DNA from: UMGS172 sp045636945
Lineage (GTDB): Bacteria; Bacillota; Clostridia; Oscillospirales; Acutalibacteraceae
Assembly: GCA_045636945.1 (NCBI GenBank)
Contig: JAZTYO010000009.1
Coordinates: forward strand, 1 to 64,000
Direction of reading: 5' to 3'
Length of the DNA stretch: 64,000 nt
The notes below the pieces were generated by a model, which saw only the letters and a program-made list of their open reading frames with translations, searched no databases and was not told the origin of the DNA. Shown piece by piece: positions 24,562 to 33,514 of this stretch. Positions within the stretch are counted from its first letter, which is position 1; the number at the start of each line of letters is the position of its first letter. The translations under genes and the position numbers were made by a program.

Positions 24562-26940
24562 TTATTTTAAGGTGACAACGGTGACTCCGTCCTCACCCTC
24601 ACCGTAAACTCCAAAACGGAAATCCTTAACGCTTGGGTTGGAGCGAAGATAGGCGTGAACTGCCTTTTTGAGCGCACCGGTGCCCTTGCCGTGGATTATC
24701 CAGACGTTACCGAAGCCTGCCATAACCGAGTTGTCGATAAATCGGTCAAGCTCCAACGCTGCTTCGTCACCCGTAAGTCCTCTGATGTCGATTTCCGACT
24801 GTGCAGTACGGATATTGGTATCGATTCCCGTGGGTCTTTTCACGGTACGCGTCTTGGCAATGGTGCCTTTCGACTTATCGACGGGTGCAAGGCTTGAAAC
24901 CTTGACCTTAGTCTTGACGATACCCGCCAAAATCAGCACCTCGTCACCCTTTTGGTCCTCCATAACTGTGGCTTCCTTGCGGATGTCGATGAGCATTACC
25001 TTATCGCCCTTTTTAAGCGGTGCCGTAAAGCCTCCGCCACGTGTTTCATTTTTCTCAATCGGGTCGGCGGCATCCTGCAGCTTGCGAATTCCACCCTTAA
25101 CCTCGGCACGTGCCTTGCGGATTCTTTCCTCAACCGAATCGTTACTCTTTTTGAGTGCCTCAAGCTCTGAAAGCATCTTTTCGGCCTCGGCTCTTGCTCT
25201 ATCAACAAGTGCTTGAGCCTGCTCGCGAGCCTTTTGCATTGCCTTTTCGCGGTTCACTGCCAATTCGTCAGCCTGCGCCTTACGAGTTGCCTTCAATGCC
25301 TCCATTTCGCCCTTTATCCTTTGAGCCTCGGCACGGTCGCGTTCAGCCTCTCGTGTGGCCGTTTCAAGTGCCGCAACAACGCGTTCAAACCTTGCATCCT
25401 CGTCCTTGACAAGTCCTCTGGCAAGATGCACAGTATCAAGGTCGAGTCCAAGACGCTCGGAAATTGCAAAAGCGTTGGACCTTCCGGGGAGTCCCACGTG
25501 CAAGCGGTATGTAGGCTTCAAGGACTGCACGTCAAACTCACAGCTTGCATTACAAACACCCTCGGTTTCAAGGGCATACGATTTAAGCTCGGCATAGTGG
25601 GTCGTGGCGGCAATCTTGGCACCCTTGCGGTGAAGTTGCATCAAAATTGCCTGCGCCAAAGCAGCACCCTCAACAGGGTCGGTGCCTGCGCCAAGTTCGT
25701 CTATCAGCACCAACGAATGCTCGTCGGCTACATTCATAATGTCGATTATCCTCTTCATATGCGAAGAAAAGGTCGACAAAGATTGCTCGATACTTTGCTC
25801 GTCGCCGATGTCGGCAAGTACATTGTGGAAAACCGAAATCTCACTGCCGTCGGACACAGGAAGCATCAATCCGCACATTGCCATTAAAGTAAGCAGTCCG
25901 ACAGTTTTTATCGAAACGGTTTTACCGCCCGTGTTGGGACCTGTGATGATAAGTGTATCAAACTCCTGCCCTAACGGAATGGTTACGGGCACAACAGTTT
26001 TCTTGTCAAGCAACGGATGACGTGCGTTTTTGAGGTATATTCTGCCCTCGTCGTTGAGATTCGGCTTGCAGGCACGCATCTCAAAGGCCAACGACGACTT
26101 GGCAAAGATAAGGCAAAGCCTCACGGTTGCCTCATACGACTGCATTATATTAGGGGCAAAGGTTGCAACCTCGCCCGACAGTTCGGCCAGAATTCGGTCG
26201 ATTTCCTCGCGTTCCTTTATCATCAGCTCGCGAATCTGATTGTTTATCTCAACAATGGCCATAGGCTCGACGAACAACGTTGCACCTGATGAGGACGTGT
26301 CGTGCAAAAGTCCGGGAACCTCCGAACGGCTGTCGGCACGGACGGGGATAACGTAACGTCCGTCGCGCTGAGTAATGATAGCATCCTGCAGATATTTTGA
26401 AACGCTTGACGAACGAATCATCTTCTCCAATCGGTCTCGGATGTTAAGCTCGGACGAATGGATTTTACGGCGGATATCCTTGAGCTTGGGCGAGGCATTA
26501 TCGTCCATCTCATCCTCGGAACGAATTGAGGTGGTTATCTTGTCTTCGAAATAGCGGTTAGGCAACAAAATGTCGAAAAACGGTGCAATATGGGGAGATT
26601 CAACGTTTTCGCAATGGGCTCGCCATTCCTTAAGCGAACGGACGATGCGCAAAACCTCGGCAATATCAAGCAACTCGCGCATTGACAGAACGCCGCCGTT
26701 TTGTGCTCTGGCCACGGGGTTTGCGATGTTTTTGGCATTGCCGAATGACGGTGAGCCATAGCCCGACGACAAACGGACGGCATCATCGGTCTGTTCGAGC
26801 AACACCCGTACCTTGCCGATTTCGGTTTCGGGGCGCAACGACAAGGCCAGCTCCTTGGCATCCTCCATAGGTGCTCTTTGTGCCAGCATTTTTAAGATTT
26901 TATCAAGTTCAAGTGCTTCTGTGTGTTGAATAAAACTCAT
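24562..26940 (-). CDS. mutS2: endonuclease MutS2
   Basis: 792 residues, close to the 780-790 typical of the family. The MutS core lacks the mismatch-binding N-terminal domain. Walker A GPNTGGKTV lies near 332, LIDELGAGTDP is Walker B near 418, and TTHYAELK follows. A long charged coiled coil (about 520-620, EAERDRAEAQRIKGEM and similar) leads to the C-terminal Smr domain (about 715-792, DIRGLTGDEA and IIHGKGTGAL), the nuclease part. MutS2 acts on branched DNA and, in Bacillus, on collided ribosomes. The gene follows recO after 33 bases on the same strand. Confidence 0.95.
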   Translation of the reverse strand: MSFIQHTEALELDKILKMLAQRAPMEDAKELALSLRPETEIGKVRVLLEQTDDAVRLSSGYGSPSFGNAKNIANPVARAQNGGVLSMRELLDIAEVLRIVRSLKEWRAHCENVESPHIAPFFDILLPNRYFEDKITTSIRSEDEMDDNASPKLKDIRRKIHSSELNIRDRLEKMIRSSSVSKYLQDAIITQRDGRYVIPVRADSRSEVPGLLHDTSSSGATLFVEPMAIVEINNQIRELMIKEREEIDRILAELSGEVATFAPNIMQSYEATVRLCLIFAKSSLAFEMRACKPNLNDEGRIYLKNARHPLLDKKTVVPVTIPLGQEFDTLIITGPNTGGKTVSIKTVGLLTLMAMCGLMLPVSDGSEISVFHNVLADIGDEQSIEQSLSTFSSHMKRIIDIMNVADEHSLVLIDELGAGTDPVEGAALAQAILMQLHRKGAKIAATTHYAELKSYALETEGVCNASCEFDVQSLKPTYRLHVGLPGRSNAFAISERLGLDLDTVHLARGLVKDEDARFERVVAALETATREAERDRAEAQRIKGEMEALKATRKAQADELAVNREKAMQKAREQAQALVDRARAEAEKMLSELEALKKSNDSVEERIRKARAEVKGGIRKLQDAADPIEKNETRGGGFTAPLKKGDKVMLIDIRKEATVMEDQKGDEVLILAGIVKTKVKVSSLAPVDKSKGTIAKTRTVKRPTGIDTNIRTAQSEIDIRGLTGDEAALELDRFIDNSVMAGFGNVWIIHGKGTGALKKAVHAYLRSNPSVKDFRFGVYGEGEDGVTVVTLK

Positions 26941-26973
26941 TGTTTCTCCTAAAATAGTCTGCCTTTATGTTAT

Positions 26974-27732
26974 TCACAGCCTTGTTTCGATACTGTGGAA
27001 AAAATCAAGTGTTTTGAATTTTCGGTCGGTCTGTGCCAACAAATACCTCTCGGTCACAAAGCTTAAATACCTTGCGTTTTGGGGCGGTAACGAGAATGAA
27101 AAGATTTTGGAAAAATCTGAATATAAAATGTGGCGCATTGCCGCAAAGGTGGTTTTGTCAAGCTCGGCAAACTGCCCTTGCTGTGCTGTCAAGGGCTTAC
27201 ACTCGGTACAAACCATATCACCGCCCTGTAAATCAAGCCACATCGGGAATTTAAGGTCGGTACCGCAACCTCGGCAACCGACAAGATCGGGCATAAAGCC
27301 TGCAACCGCCATCATTCGAAGCTCGCAAACTGCCTTTATTGAATAAATATCCATTTTGCCCTTGGCGATAAAGTGCAAAGAATTTAAGGCAAGGCGCAAA
27401 AATTCTTCACCCTCAACCCCGAACGGCACCATCACCTGACACAACTCGCATATGTACTGTGCAAGGCTCAATTTTTCAATGTCGGTACGGATATCAAAAA
27501 AGACATCGATAGCCTCCGACTCGGTTATACGGTAGGTGTCCTTGGTTTGGGTGAGGGTCAGGTGCGAATAGCAAAGCAGAGCCGTTGCAGCAGCGTTTTT
27601 GGATTTTGGCTTTCGAGCTCCCGAAACAAAGGCGCTAATAAGTCCTTTGTCCCTCGTCAGCACCTGCACAACACGGTCGCTTTCGCCGACATTATTCTCT
27701 TTTATCACAAGACCGTCGGTCGAAAATTTCAA
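26974..27732 (-). CDS. recO: DNA repair protein RecO
   Basis: 252 residues. The start is TTG at 27732, 10 bases after AAAGGAG inside the overlapping small gene. The N-terminal OB fold begins with DGLVIKENNVGESDRVV. A helical middle follows, with a zinc site CRGCG (about 155) and CTEC (about 178) typical of Firmicutes RecO. RecO loads RecA on SSB-coated single strands together with RecR and RecF; recF is also in this window near the origin. Part of the era-yqzL-recO block. Confidence 0.93.
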   Translation of the reverse strand: MKFSTDGLVIKENNVGESDRVVQVLTRDKGLISAFVSGARKPKSKNAAATALLCYSHLTLTQTKDTYRITESEAIDVFFDIRTDIEKLSLAQYICELCQVMVPFGVEGEEFLRLALNSLHFIAKGKMDIYSIKAVCELRMMAVAGFMPDLVGCRGCGTDLKFPMWLDLQGGDMVCTECKPLTAQQGQFAELDKTTFAAMRHILYSDFSKIFSFSLPPQNARYLSFVTERYLLAQTDRKFKTLDFFHSIETRL

Positions 27733-27847
27733 GGTCTGTCGACTCCTTTGCGTCTTTTTGGTAGGTGTGTCTTTGTTGGCAGTAGTTGAGATAGTCCTCT
27801 ACCCTGCCCGACTTAAAAAAGGTATCCCAAGCGTTCAAAGTCTGCAT
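27692..27847 (-). CDS. yqzL: YqzL-like small protein between era and recO
   Basis: ATG 27847 follows GCGGAGG. The 51-residue product starts MQTLNAWDTFFKSGRVEDYL, matching the pattern of YqzL (W-x-x-F-x-x-T/S-G-x-v-x-x-Y-L-x-Y), the tiny conserved gene placed between era and recO in Bacilli and Clostridia. It overlaps the recO start by 41 bases in another frame, so translation is probably coupled. The function of YqzL is not known. The C-terminal half past residue 30 is longer than in Bacillus and less certain. Confidence 0.7.
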   Translation of the reverse strand: MQTLNAWDTFFKSGRVEDYLNYCQQRHTYQKDAKESTDLEIFDRRSCDKRE

Positions 27848-27926
27848 TTTTAAACCTCCGCAAATGAAATTTAATACAATTTTATTTTGCGGAAAGTTTT
27901 ATGTCTTAACCGTGGGGATTTTTGGA

Positions 27927-28856
27927 TTATTTATTATCCAAACCGAACGACCTTATCAATCCGTCACGGTTGCGCCAATCCTCTTTAACCTTGACCCATA
28001 GTTTAAGGTTGCACTTGCAACCGAAAAACTCCTCGATATCGGCACGGGCAAGCGAACCGATTTTCTTGAGCATTGCACCGCCCTTGCCGATGATAATGCC
28101 CTTGTGCGAATCGCGTTCACAGTAAATCACGGCCTCGGCCTCGATAATGGGCTCACCCTGAACGGTATCGCGTTCGAAAAATCGCTCAAGACCGACGGCA
28201 ATGCCGTGGGGTATCTCTTTATCAAGTAAATGAAGCATTTTTTCGCGTATCATTTCAGTAACCATAACGCTGTCGGCCTGGTCGGTAATCTCGTCGTCGG
28301 CAAAGAAATGCGGTGAATTTTTGGCGTACTTCAACTGCTCTCGCAAAAGTTCGTCAACACCGTCACCCGTCTTAGCCGAAATAGGCAAAACAGCCTCGAA
28401 GTCGTACAAAGAGGTATATGCCGAAATAACCTCCAAAAGGTCACTCTTATCCTCCAGCATATCGATTTTGTTGATGCAAAGGATAGACTTCAATCGGCGG
28501 TTTTTGAACTCGTTAATCAAAGCCAGCTCGGCCTTGGGCATATCCTCCGGATTGAGTTTGAATTTGGGTTTTGCCTCGACAACAAGGGTTACGACATCGA
28601 CATCGGACAGACCTTGCGAAACCGAGTCCATCATTCGCTCGCCCAGCTTGTTTTTAGGCTTATGGAAACCCGGTGTATCGATATAAACTATCTGTGTTTC
28701 ACCCTGCGTTTTAACACCCATTATTCTTGTACGGGTGGTCTGTGGCTTGTCCGATACAATGGCCACCTTCTGACCCAGAATGCAGTTCATCAAGGACGAT
28801 TTTCCAACGTTGGCTCGTCCGACAATGGCTATAAAAGCCGATTTTTGTTCACTCAT
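27927..28856 (-). CDS. era: GTPase Era
   Basis: 309 residues. G1 is GRANVGKSSLMN (13-24), G2/G3 are TTRTRIMG and DTPGF, and G4 is NKID near 128. The C-terminal KH domain (about 205-290) contains HKGIIIGKGGAMLKKIG, the GxxG RNA-binding loop that holds the 3' end of 16S rRNA. Era assists 30S assembly. It lies downstream of ybeY and phoH as in most Firmicutes. Confidence 0.96.
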   Translation of the reverse strand: MSEQKSAFIAIVGRANVGKSSLMNCILGQKVAIVSDKPQTTRTRIMGVKTQGETQIVYIDTPGFHKPKNKLGERMMDSVSQGLSDVDVVTLVVEAKPKFKLNPEDMPKAELALINEFKNRRLKSILCINKIDMLEDKSDLLEVISAYTSLYDFEAVLPISAKTGDGVDELLREQLKYAKNSPHFFADDEITDQADSVMVTEMIREKMLHLLDKEIPHGIAVGLERFFERDTVQGEPIIEAEAVIYCERDSHKGIIIGKGGAMLKKIGSLARADIEEFFGCKCNLKLWVKVKEDWRNRDGLIRSFGLDNK

Positions 28857-28894
28857 TATTAATTACCTTTTATGTTCCTTGCTATGAATTTTAA

Positions 28895-29425
28895 TCACTC
28901 CAAAAACGTGACTTCTCGGGTCAAACCCATCTGCAAAAGCACGGCTTCTTCCTTTTCGCGCATGGTTTCGGCCTCGATACCGCCGTTTACGTGGTCATAG
29001 CCCAACAAATGCAACATTGAATGTACCGTCAAAAATGCCATTTCGCGCTGGAAGGTATGACCATATTCTTCGGCCTGCGCCTTGGCGTGTTCAACCGAAA
29101 TAACGATATCGCCAAGCATTTTGGCACCCGTTGCAGGGTTTACGTCATAAACTCCGTCATCGCCCAAGGGGAACGACAAAACGTCGGTCGGACGGTCGAT
29201 GTTCCTGAACTGCAGGTTCATTTCATGAATCTGCTTATCATCGACAAACGATACCTCAACCTCGGCCGAATCGTGAAATTCCTCCATTTTCAAAACGGCA
29301 ATGCAGGCACGGCGAATCAACATTCTGATACCGGTAGGAATTTTCTCTGCCTTTTGCTTGTTCGCAATGTTTACTTTTACCTTATCTTTCTCCACTGTGT
29401 CTGCTCCTTTGCTTTTTTTCTTCAT
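28895..29425 (-). CDS. ybeY: endoribonuclease YbeY
   Basis: 176 residues. The metal site HSMLHLLGYDH (about 134-144) is the H-x3-H-x5-H motif, with the conserved partner FRNIDRPTDVLSFPL upstream near 72. YbeY matures the 3' end of 16S rRNA and takes part in ribosome quality control. A Lys-rich N-terminal stretch of about 25 residues is extra; a later start is possible. The gene overlaps the end of phoH by 44 bases. Confidence 0.94.
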   Translation of the reverse strand: MKKKSKGADTVEKDKVKVNIANKQKAEKIPTGIRMLIRRACIAVLKMEEFHDSAEVEVSFVDDKQIHEMNLQFRNIDRPTDVLSFPLGDDGVYDVNPATGAKMLGDIVISVEHAKAQAEEYGHTFQREMAFLTVHSMLHLLGYDHVNGGIEAETMREKEEAVLLQMGLTREVTFLE

Positions 29426-30368
29426 ACTTTTCGTATGCTTTGATTATTTCCTGCACAAGTCGGTGACGGACAACGTCACGGTCGGAAAACTTTGATATTG
29501 CAATGTCCTCAACGCCCTCCAAAATGTGCAAAACTTCTTTCAAACCCGATTTTTTACCGTCAGGCAGGTCAATCTGTGTGATGTCACCCGTGACTACCGC
29601 CTTTGAGTTAAAGCCAAGTCGGGTCAAAAACATCTTCATCTGCTCACCCGTGGTGTTCTGTGCTTCGTCGAGGATGATAAAGCTGTCGTCCAATGTTCTT
29701 CCTCGCATATAGGCCAAGGGTGCAACCTCGATATCGCCCCGTTCCTGACATTTTTGGAAGTTTTCCGCACCAAGCATATCAAAAAGTGCATCATAGAGAG
29801 GTCGCAGATAGGGGTCGACCTTTTGTTGCAAATCACCCGGCAAGAAGCCCAATTTCTCACCTGCTTCAACGGCAGGTCGGGTTAAAATTATTCGGTTGAC
29901 GGTCTTGGCTCTGAAGGCTGCTACCGCCATAGCCACCGCCAAGTAGGTTTTACCTGTTCCCGCAGGACCGACGCCGATGGTCACGGTATTGTCGCGAATA
30001 GCCTCAACGTATCGCTTCTGACCGATGGTTTTGGGCTTTATGGGCTTGCCCTTTGAGGTGATACAGATGCAATCGGTGTCCGATAGCTTGCGGATACCGT
30101 TGTCGTCACCGTCCGAAGCCAACGACATAATATAACGAATATTCTGCTCGGTCAGGGTTTCACCGCGACTGATAAGCGACAAAAGTCCGTTAATGGTGCG
30201 GACTGCCTTGTCGACGTCCTCGGGCTCACCCGAAACCTTTATTTCACCCGAACGGAGAGCCACCTTGACCGAAAATTCCTTTTCGATAAGGCGGACGTTT
30301 TCATCCAAATTCCCGAAAAGTCCGTACACAAACTCAACACGTTCGATATTGATGGTTTGTTCTGTCAA
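29382..30368 (-). CDS. phoH: PhoH-family ATPase (PhoH/PhoL)
   Basis: 328 residues. A KH-like N-terminal part (about 10-75) precedes the P-loop GPAGTGKTY (about 133) and Walker B SFIILDEAQNTT near 227. GDITQIDLPDGKKSGL is the sensor region typical of PhoH. The family is linked to RNA metabolism and, through its genomic position next to ybeY, to rRNA handling. The C-terminal Lys/Glu-rich tail overlaps ybeY. Confidence 0.93.
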   Translation of the reverse strand: MTEQTINIERVEFVYGLFGNLDENVRLIEKEFSVKVALRSGEIKVSGEPEDVDKAVRTINGLLSLISRGETLTEQNIRYIMSLASDGDDNGIRKLSDTDCICITSKGKPIKPKTIGQKRYVEAIRDNTVTIGVGPAGTGKTYLAVAMAVAAFRAKTVNRIILTRPAVEAGEKLGFLPGDLQQKVDPYLRPLYDALFDMLGAENFQKCQERGDIEVAPLAYMRGRTLDDSFIILDEAQNTTGEQMKMFLTRLGFNSKAVVTGDITQIDLPDGKKSGLKEVLHILEGVEDIAISKFSDRDVVRHRLVQEIIKAYEKYEEKKQRSRHSGER

Positions 30369-30394
30369 ATTTCATCACTCAACCTTAATTTTCT

Positions 30395-30466
30395 TTGTAG
30401 GGGTCAGTGCCCAAGACAACTCGTGAACGACGCATAATCCCCTATAGTAAAAGTATATACTTTTAC
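30395..30466. repeat. degenerate REP-like unit followed by a 20-bp perfect palindrome
   Basis: TTGTAGGGGTCAGTGCCC and AATCCCCTATAG are decayed ends of the REP family. Right after it, GTAAAAGTATATACTTTTAC (30447-30466) is a perfect palindrome. It lies between yqfD and phoH, so it could be an operator or a terminator-like hairpin; the U-run is poor. Confidence 0.55.
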
Positions 30467-30481
30467 ACTTACTATTCTACA

Positions 30482-31657
30482 TTATTTTTCCTCTAAAATC
30501 AACAATAAATCCGTCTTAGCGATATTTTGTTTGCACTTATATTTTGCCGTTATTGTAAGCCCTTCGGACGTTTCGTGAAAATCGACTGTTTTCTCCAAAA
30601 TTTCCGCATTTTCGAGGGTTGTTTTCTCGAACTCGGAAAGGCTTTCTTCGGCCTGTTTTTGGGCTTCTTTTGATGACAAGGTAACTGTTTTGGCTTCGGT
30701 TTTGTAAAACACGGTTTCGGTCAGATTGACGGGCAAATACATTCCGTTTTTCTCGTATCTTTTAAGCTCGGATTCGGTTTCGTAACTGCCGTCGACCGAG
30801 CCTAAATACAGAGGAATATTAAGACCAAAAACGGTCAGAACACGACGTTTTTCGACATCGCCGTTGCGAACGACAAGCGTTTGGGTAAATGGCACAAAGC
30901 AGGACAGCTCACGGTCGGTCAGGGCTATGATTTTGCCCTCTGACGGACCGAAACGGTAGGTACCGTCCTTAAACTCGGTGATGCCCGACACCAACAACTC
31001 ACCCTTTTGCACCGTTTTGCCGACAGCTGTTTTGACGGTACCGTCGGTCACTTCGATAGCCGTTACAACACCGTCGAAATCAGCCACAAGATTGCAGGGC
31101 TCTTGCGGTTCTTTTTTTGGTGGTTTCGACTCGGATATGTTGACCGTTGCCTTGACTCCCTCGATATTGACCGATGCCCACGCGATTTTGTCGATTTTGA
31201 GTGCAAGCCGAGTCCTCAACTGCTCCTGGTCTAAGGATGACCTCTTGACCCCCTCTTTAAGGCCTAACTCCTCTAAAGCACACAAAATCTCTTTGTCGGT
31301 CAGTGCTTCGTTGCCGACCACCTCGATATTCCAGATAAAGGTCGACAAAATATATAAAGATACGACAAAAAACACCACTCCGACGGCAAAGCCTATCCTC
31401 AAGCGGTATTTTTTGGTCATAAACGGCAGACCTTTTCGGTCGATAACCCGTGTTTTGATTTTGTTTTTTGCCTTGAATTTATGAAATCCGAGGTAGCTTC
31501 GGACGGTGGTCGAGGCTTCAATACCATCCTTTGCCCGTCTTAAACCCCAAACACTTACACCGTTGTGTGCAAGCTGATTCAAAAACCGTTCGGGGAACTC
31601 GCCCTCTACCCGAAACCGCACCCAACCCAACAAAAACCTTAAAAACTTTATCAACAT
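30482..31657 (-). CDS. yqfD: sporulation protein YqfD
   Basis: 391 residues. The N-terminus LIKFLRFLLGWVRFRVEGEF and the PERFLNQLAHNGVSVWGLRR stretch are typical of YqfD, followed by one TM segment near 92-112 and a long outer part. The family is found in endospore formers and, in Bacillus, belongs to the SigE regulon, with YqfC as partner. It overlaps nothing and is 1 base after yqfC, so the two form one unit. It indicates the host makes spores. Confidence 0.9.
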   Translation of the reverse strand: MLIKFLRFLLGWVRFRVEGEFPERFLNQLAHNGVSVWGLRRAKDGIEASTTVRSYLGFHKFKAKNKIKTRVIDRKGLPFMTKKYRLRIGFAVGVVFFVVSLYILSTFIWNIEVVGNEALTDKEILCALEELGLKEGVKRSSLDQEQLRTRLALKIDKIAWASVNIEGVKATVNISESKPPKKEPQEPCNLVADFDGVVTAIEVTDGTVKTAVGKTVQKGELLVSGITEFKDGTYRFGPSEGKIIALTDRELSCFVPFTQTLVVRNGDVEKRRVLTVFGLNIPLYLGSVDGSYETESELKRYEKNGMYLPVNLTETVFYKTEAKTVTLSSKEAQKQAEESLSEFEKTTLENAEILEKTVDFHETSEGLTITAKYKCKQNIAKTDLLLILEEK

Positions 31658-31658
31658 A

Positions 31659-31943
31659 CTACATCACCGAAAGTTCAATATTTTGAAGCTTGCCCGAAAC
31701 CACCGCCGACGTCGAGGTGAACGACGTTATACAAAGCTCGGTGCCCGTAAAGGTCACTGTACCACCCGAAATCTTTAGTTTTATAAGGTTTTCGTAATAA
31801 TCCACAACACCCTTACAACCGTCGACCGAGGCCTCTTTGTTGGAGCAAATCTTGATAATCGGTCCCGAAAGCTCGGGCAACGAGCCGAAAAGCTGCCACT
31901 TTTGTTTCTGCTTAGGTATATCGGGTTTTAGCTTTTTTGACAT
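31659..31943 (-). CDS. yqfC: sporulation protein YqfC
   Basis: ATG 31943 gives 94 residues; a TTG at 31952 is a less likely start. The middle (LPELSGPIIKICSNKEASVD) and the end (GKLQNIEL) match the YabP/YqfC family, small sporulation proteins that set up spore coat assembly. Together with yqfD it heads the phoH-ybeY-era operon, the same order as in other Clostridia. Confidence 0.88.
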   Translation of the reverse strand: MSKKLKPDIPKQKQKWQLFGSLPELSGPIIKICSNKEASVDGCKGVVDYYENLIKLKISGGTVTFTGTELCITSFTSTSAVVSGKLQNIELSVM

Positions 31944-32028
31944 ATAAACCAATCCCTTCTTTTGAAATCTTATGTCACTCTATGCTCATTCATTCTAACC
32001 TATCGGCATAAAAATGTTTTAAGAGAGG

Positions 32029-33162
32029 TTGCTTAAAAATTACTTTGAGGTGAGGGCTTTGGGTGTTACGGTAAAATTTCGGACGGTTGTTTTGACGGTG
32101 CTCGGTGTGTTTTCGGCGGTTAGTGTACTCATTCTGTCCGATGGGGTACGTCGTGGTATCGGTCATGGAATCAAGCTTTGTGAAACCTCGGTTGTTCCAT
32201 CGTTGTTTTTGTTCACTGCTGTCACCTTGTTTTTGTCCTATTCGGGTGGTTGCAGAGTGTTGGGACGGGTGATTTCACCCATAACAAAGCCTCTTTTGGG
32301 ACTAAAAGATGTATGCTCGTCGGTGTTTTTGATGTCATTGATTTCAGGCTATCCTGTTGGTGCCAAGGTGTTGTCGGCCGAGTTCAAAAAAGGCTCTGTC
32401 GACCGAGGCAGTGCCTTGAAAATGCTGACGTTTTCGGTAAACGCAGGACCATCGTTTATAGTCACGGCGGTAGGCTTTGGGGTTTTGAAGAGCAATGCCG
32501 ACGGTTGGCGACTGTATATGGCACACGTCTTGGCAAGTATTATTATGGCGGGTGTTGTACGTTTTTTGCCCGACAGTTGGTTTGACAAATATAAACAAAG
32601 CTCAACCGTTACTGCCGACAGTCCAACCGACAAATTAAGCAATTCCGTGACAACCCCGACAGTCGGCGATGCCTTTGTGCTATCGGTCAACGATGCCGCC
32701 AAAACTATGCTGACAGTTGCCGCCTTTGTTGTGTTTTTTGCAGGGGTTGGCGGTATGTTCGGCAGCTCTGGTTTTGGTCAATATATTCGAGAAATTTTAG
32801 AGGTCACGGTTGGTGTTGGAGGGTGTTCGAGAGGTCAACTGCCAAAGGTTGCCTTTTTGTTGGGCTTCGGCGGAATTTCGGTGATTTTTCAGGTAATATC
32901 AGCCGCCAAGGACTTAAAGCCTCCGCTTTTGTTGGTGGTAGTATCAAGGGTTTTACACGGCACGTTGTCGGCAGGTCTTATACTGCTATTCGAGGTGATT
33001 TCACCGAGGACTCTCTCAACAGGTGCGTTTCAAATAACCAAAAATGCTGCATTACACACAAGCCCGATAGCCTCTGCAGGACTTTTGTTTTTGTGTGTTG
33101 TACTGATAAGCTTTACCAAAACGGCACTCGGCAAAAAGGCTAATTCTCAAACCTCGCTTTGA
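32029..33162 (+). CDS. ylbJ: sporulation integral membrane protein YlbJ
   Basis: 377 residues from a TTG start with AAGAGAGG before it; a GTG at 32053 is an alternative. About eight hydrophobic segments. The nucleoside-recognition Gate motif SLISGYPVGAKV (about 103-114) and VNAGPSFIVTAVG (about 137) are characteristic of YlbJ. YlbJ is needed for spore cortex formation under SigE. It is transcribed towards the sigK 3' part and overlaps its end by 23 bases. Confidence 0.88.
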   Translation: MLKNYFEVRALGVTVKFRTVVLTVLGVFSAVSVLILSDGVRRGIGHGIKLCETSVVPSLFLFTAVTLFLSYSGGCRVLGRVISPITKPLLGLKDVCSSVFLMSLISGYPVGAKVLSAEFKKGSVDRGSALKMLTFSVNAGPSFIVTAVGFGVLKSNADGWRLYMAHVLASIIMAGVVRFLPDSWFDKYKQSSTVTADSPTDKLSNSVTTPTVGDAFVLSVNDAAKTMLTVAAFVVFFAGVGGMFGSSGFGQYIREILEVTVGVGGCSRGQLPKVAFLLGFGGISVIFQVISAAKDLKPPLLLVVVSRVLHGTLSAGLILLFEVISPRTLSTGAFQITKNAALHTSPIASAGLLFLCVVLISFTKTALGKKANSQTSL

Positions 33163-33496
33163 GCTTTTCCAAGGCCTTTTTCTCGATTCGGCTGACGTAC
33201 GAACGGCTGATTTTCAGTTTTTTGGCTACCTCGCGTTGGGGTAATTCCTGCTTGCCGTCGAGTCCGTACCGTAATCGGATTATGGTCAGTTCTCGCGGTG
33301 TCAGGGTGTCTTTGAGATATTTTTGAAGCTTTTGCAGTTTGATTTTGAGGTCCAAATCCTCTACGATGTCAGAATTGTCAGTTATGACGTCAATCAGTGT
33401 CAGTGTATTTCCATCCTTGTCGGTATCTATGGGGTCACTGATGTAGACGTCCTGTGCTGTTTTCTTGGCCGAACGAAAGTACATCAGTATCTCATT
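33140..33496 (-). CDS. sigK: sigK 3' part (SpoIIIC-like): region 3/4 of sporulation sigma-K
   Basis: The minus strand encodes, after the junction, EILMYFRSAKKTAQDVYISD and ends with YVSRIEKKALEKLKARFEN. This includes the end of region 2.4/3 and the region 4 helix-turn-helix LPQREVAKKLKISRSYVSRI that reads the -35 element. The frame upstream of 33496 belongs to the inserted element and has no start for this part. In SigK of Bacillus the same position, just after A-R-C-I-E-N, is where the skin element sits. Joined through AATG to 46998-47331 it gives a continuous 228-residue protein. Confidence 0.93.
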   Translation of the reverse strand, partial: NEILMYFRSAKKTAQDVYISDPIDTDKDGNTLTLIDVITDNSDIVEDLDLKIKLQKLQKYLKDTLTPRELTIIRLRYGLDGKQELPQREVAKKLKISRSYVSRIEKKALEKLKARFEN

Positions 33497-33514
33497 TGCT
33501 ATCCTCACACAAAT
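33478..33514. other. skin-element left junction (att site on the sigK 3' side)
   Basis: sigK side: GAGATAC next to the core on the minus strand. Core: AATG. Element side: half-site ATTTGTGTGAGGATAGCA. The recombinase stop codon TGA is made of the last bases of the core plus the first sigK base, so the recombinase gene reaches exactly to the crossover point. Confidence 0.85.

Noticed and set aside
25213..25887. 224-codon and neighbouring ORFs antisense to mutS2
   Set aside because: They only mirror the Lys/Glu-rich coiled-coil codons of mutS2.
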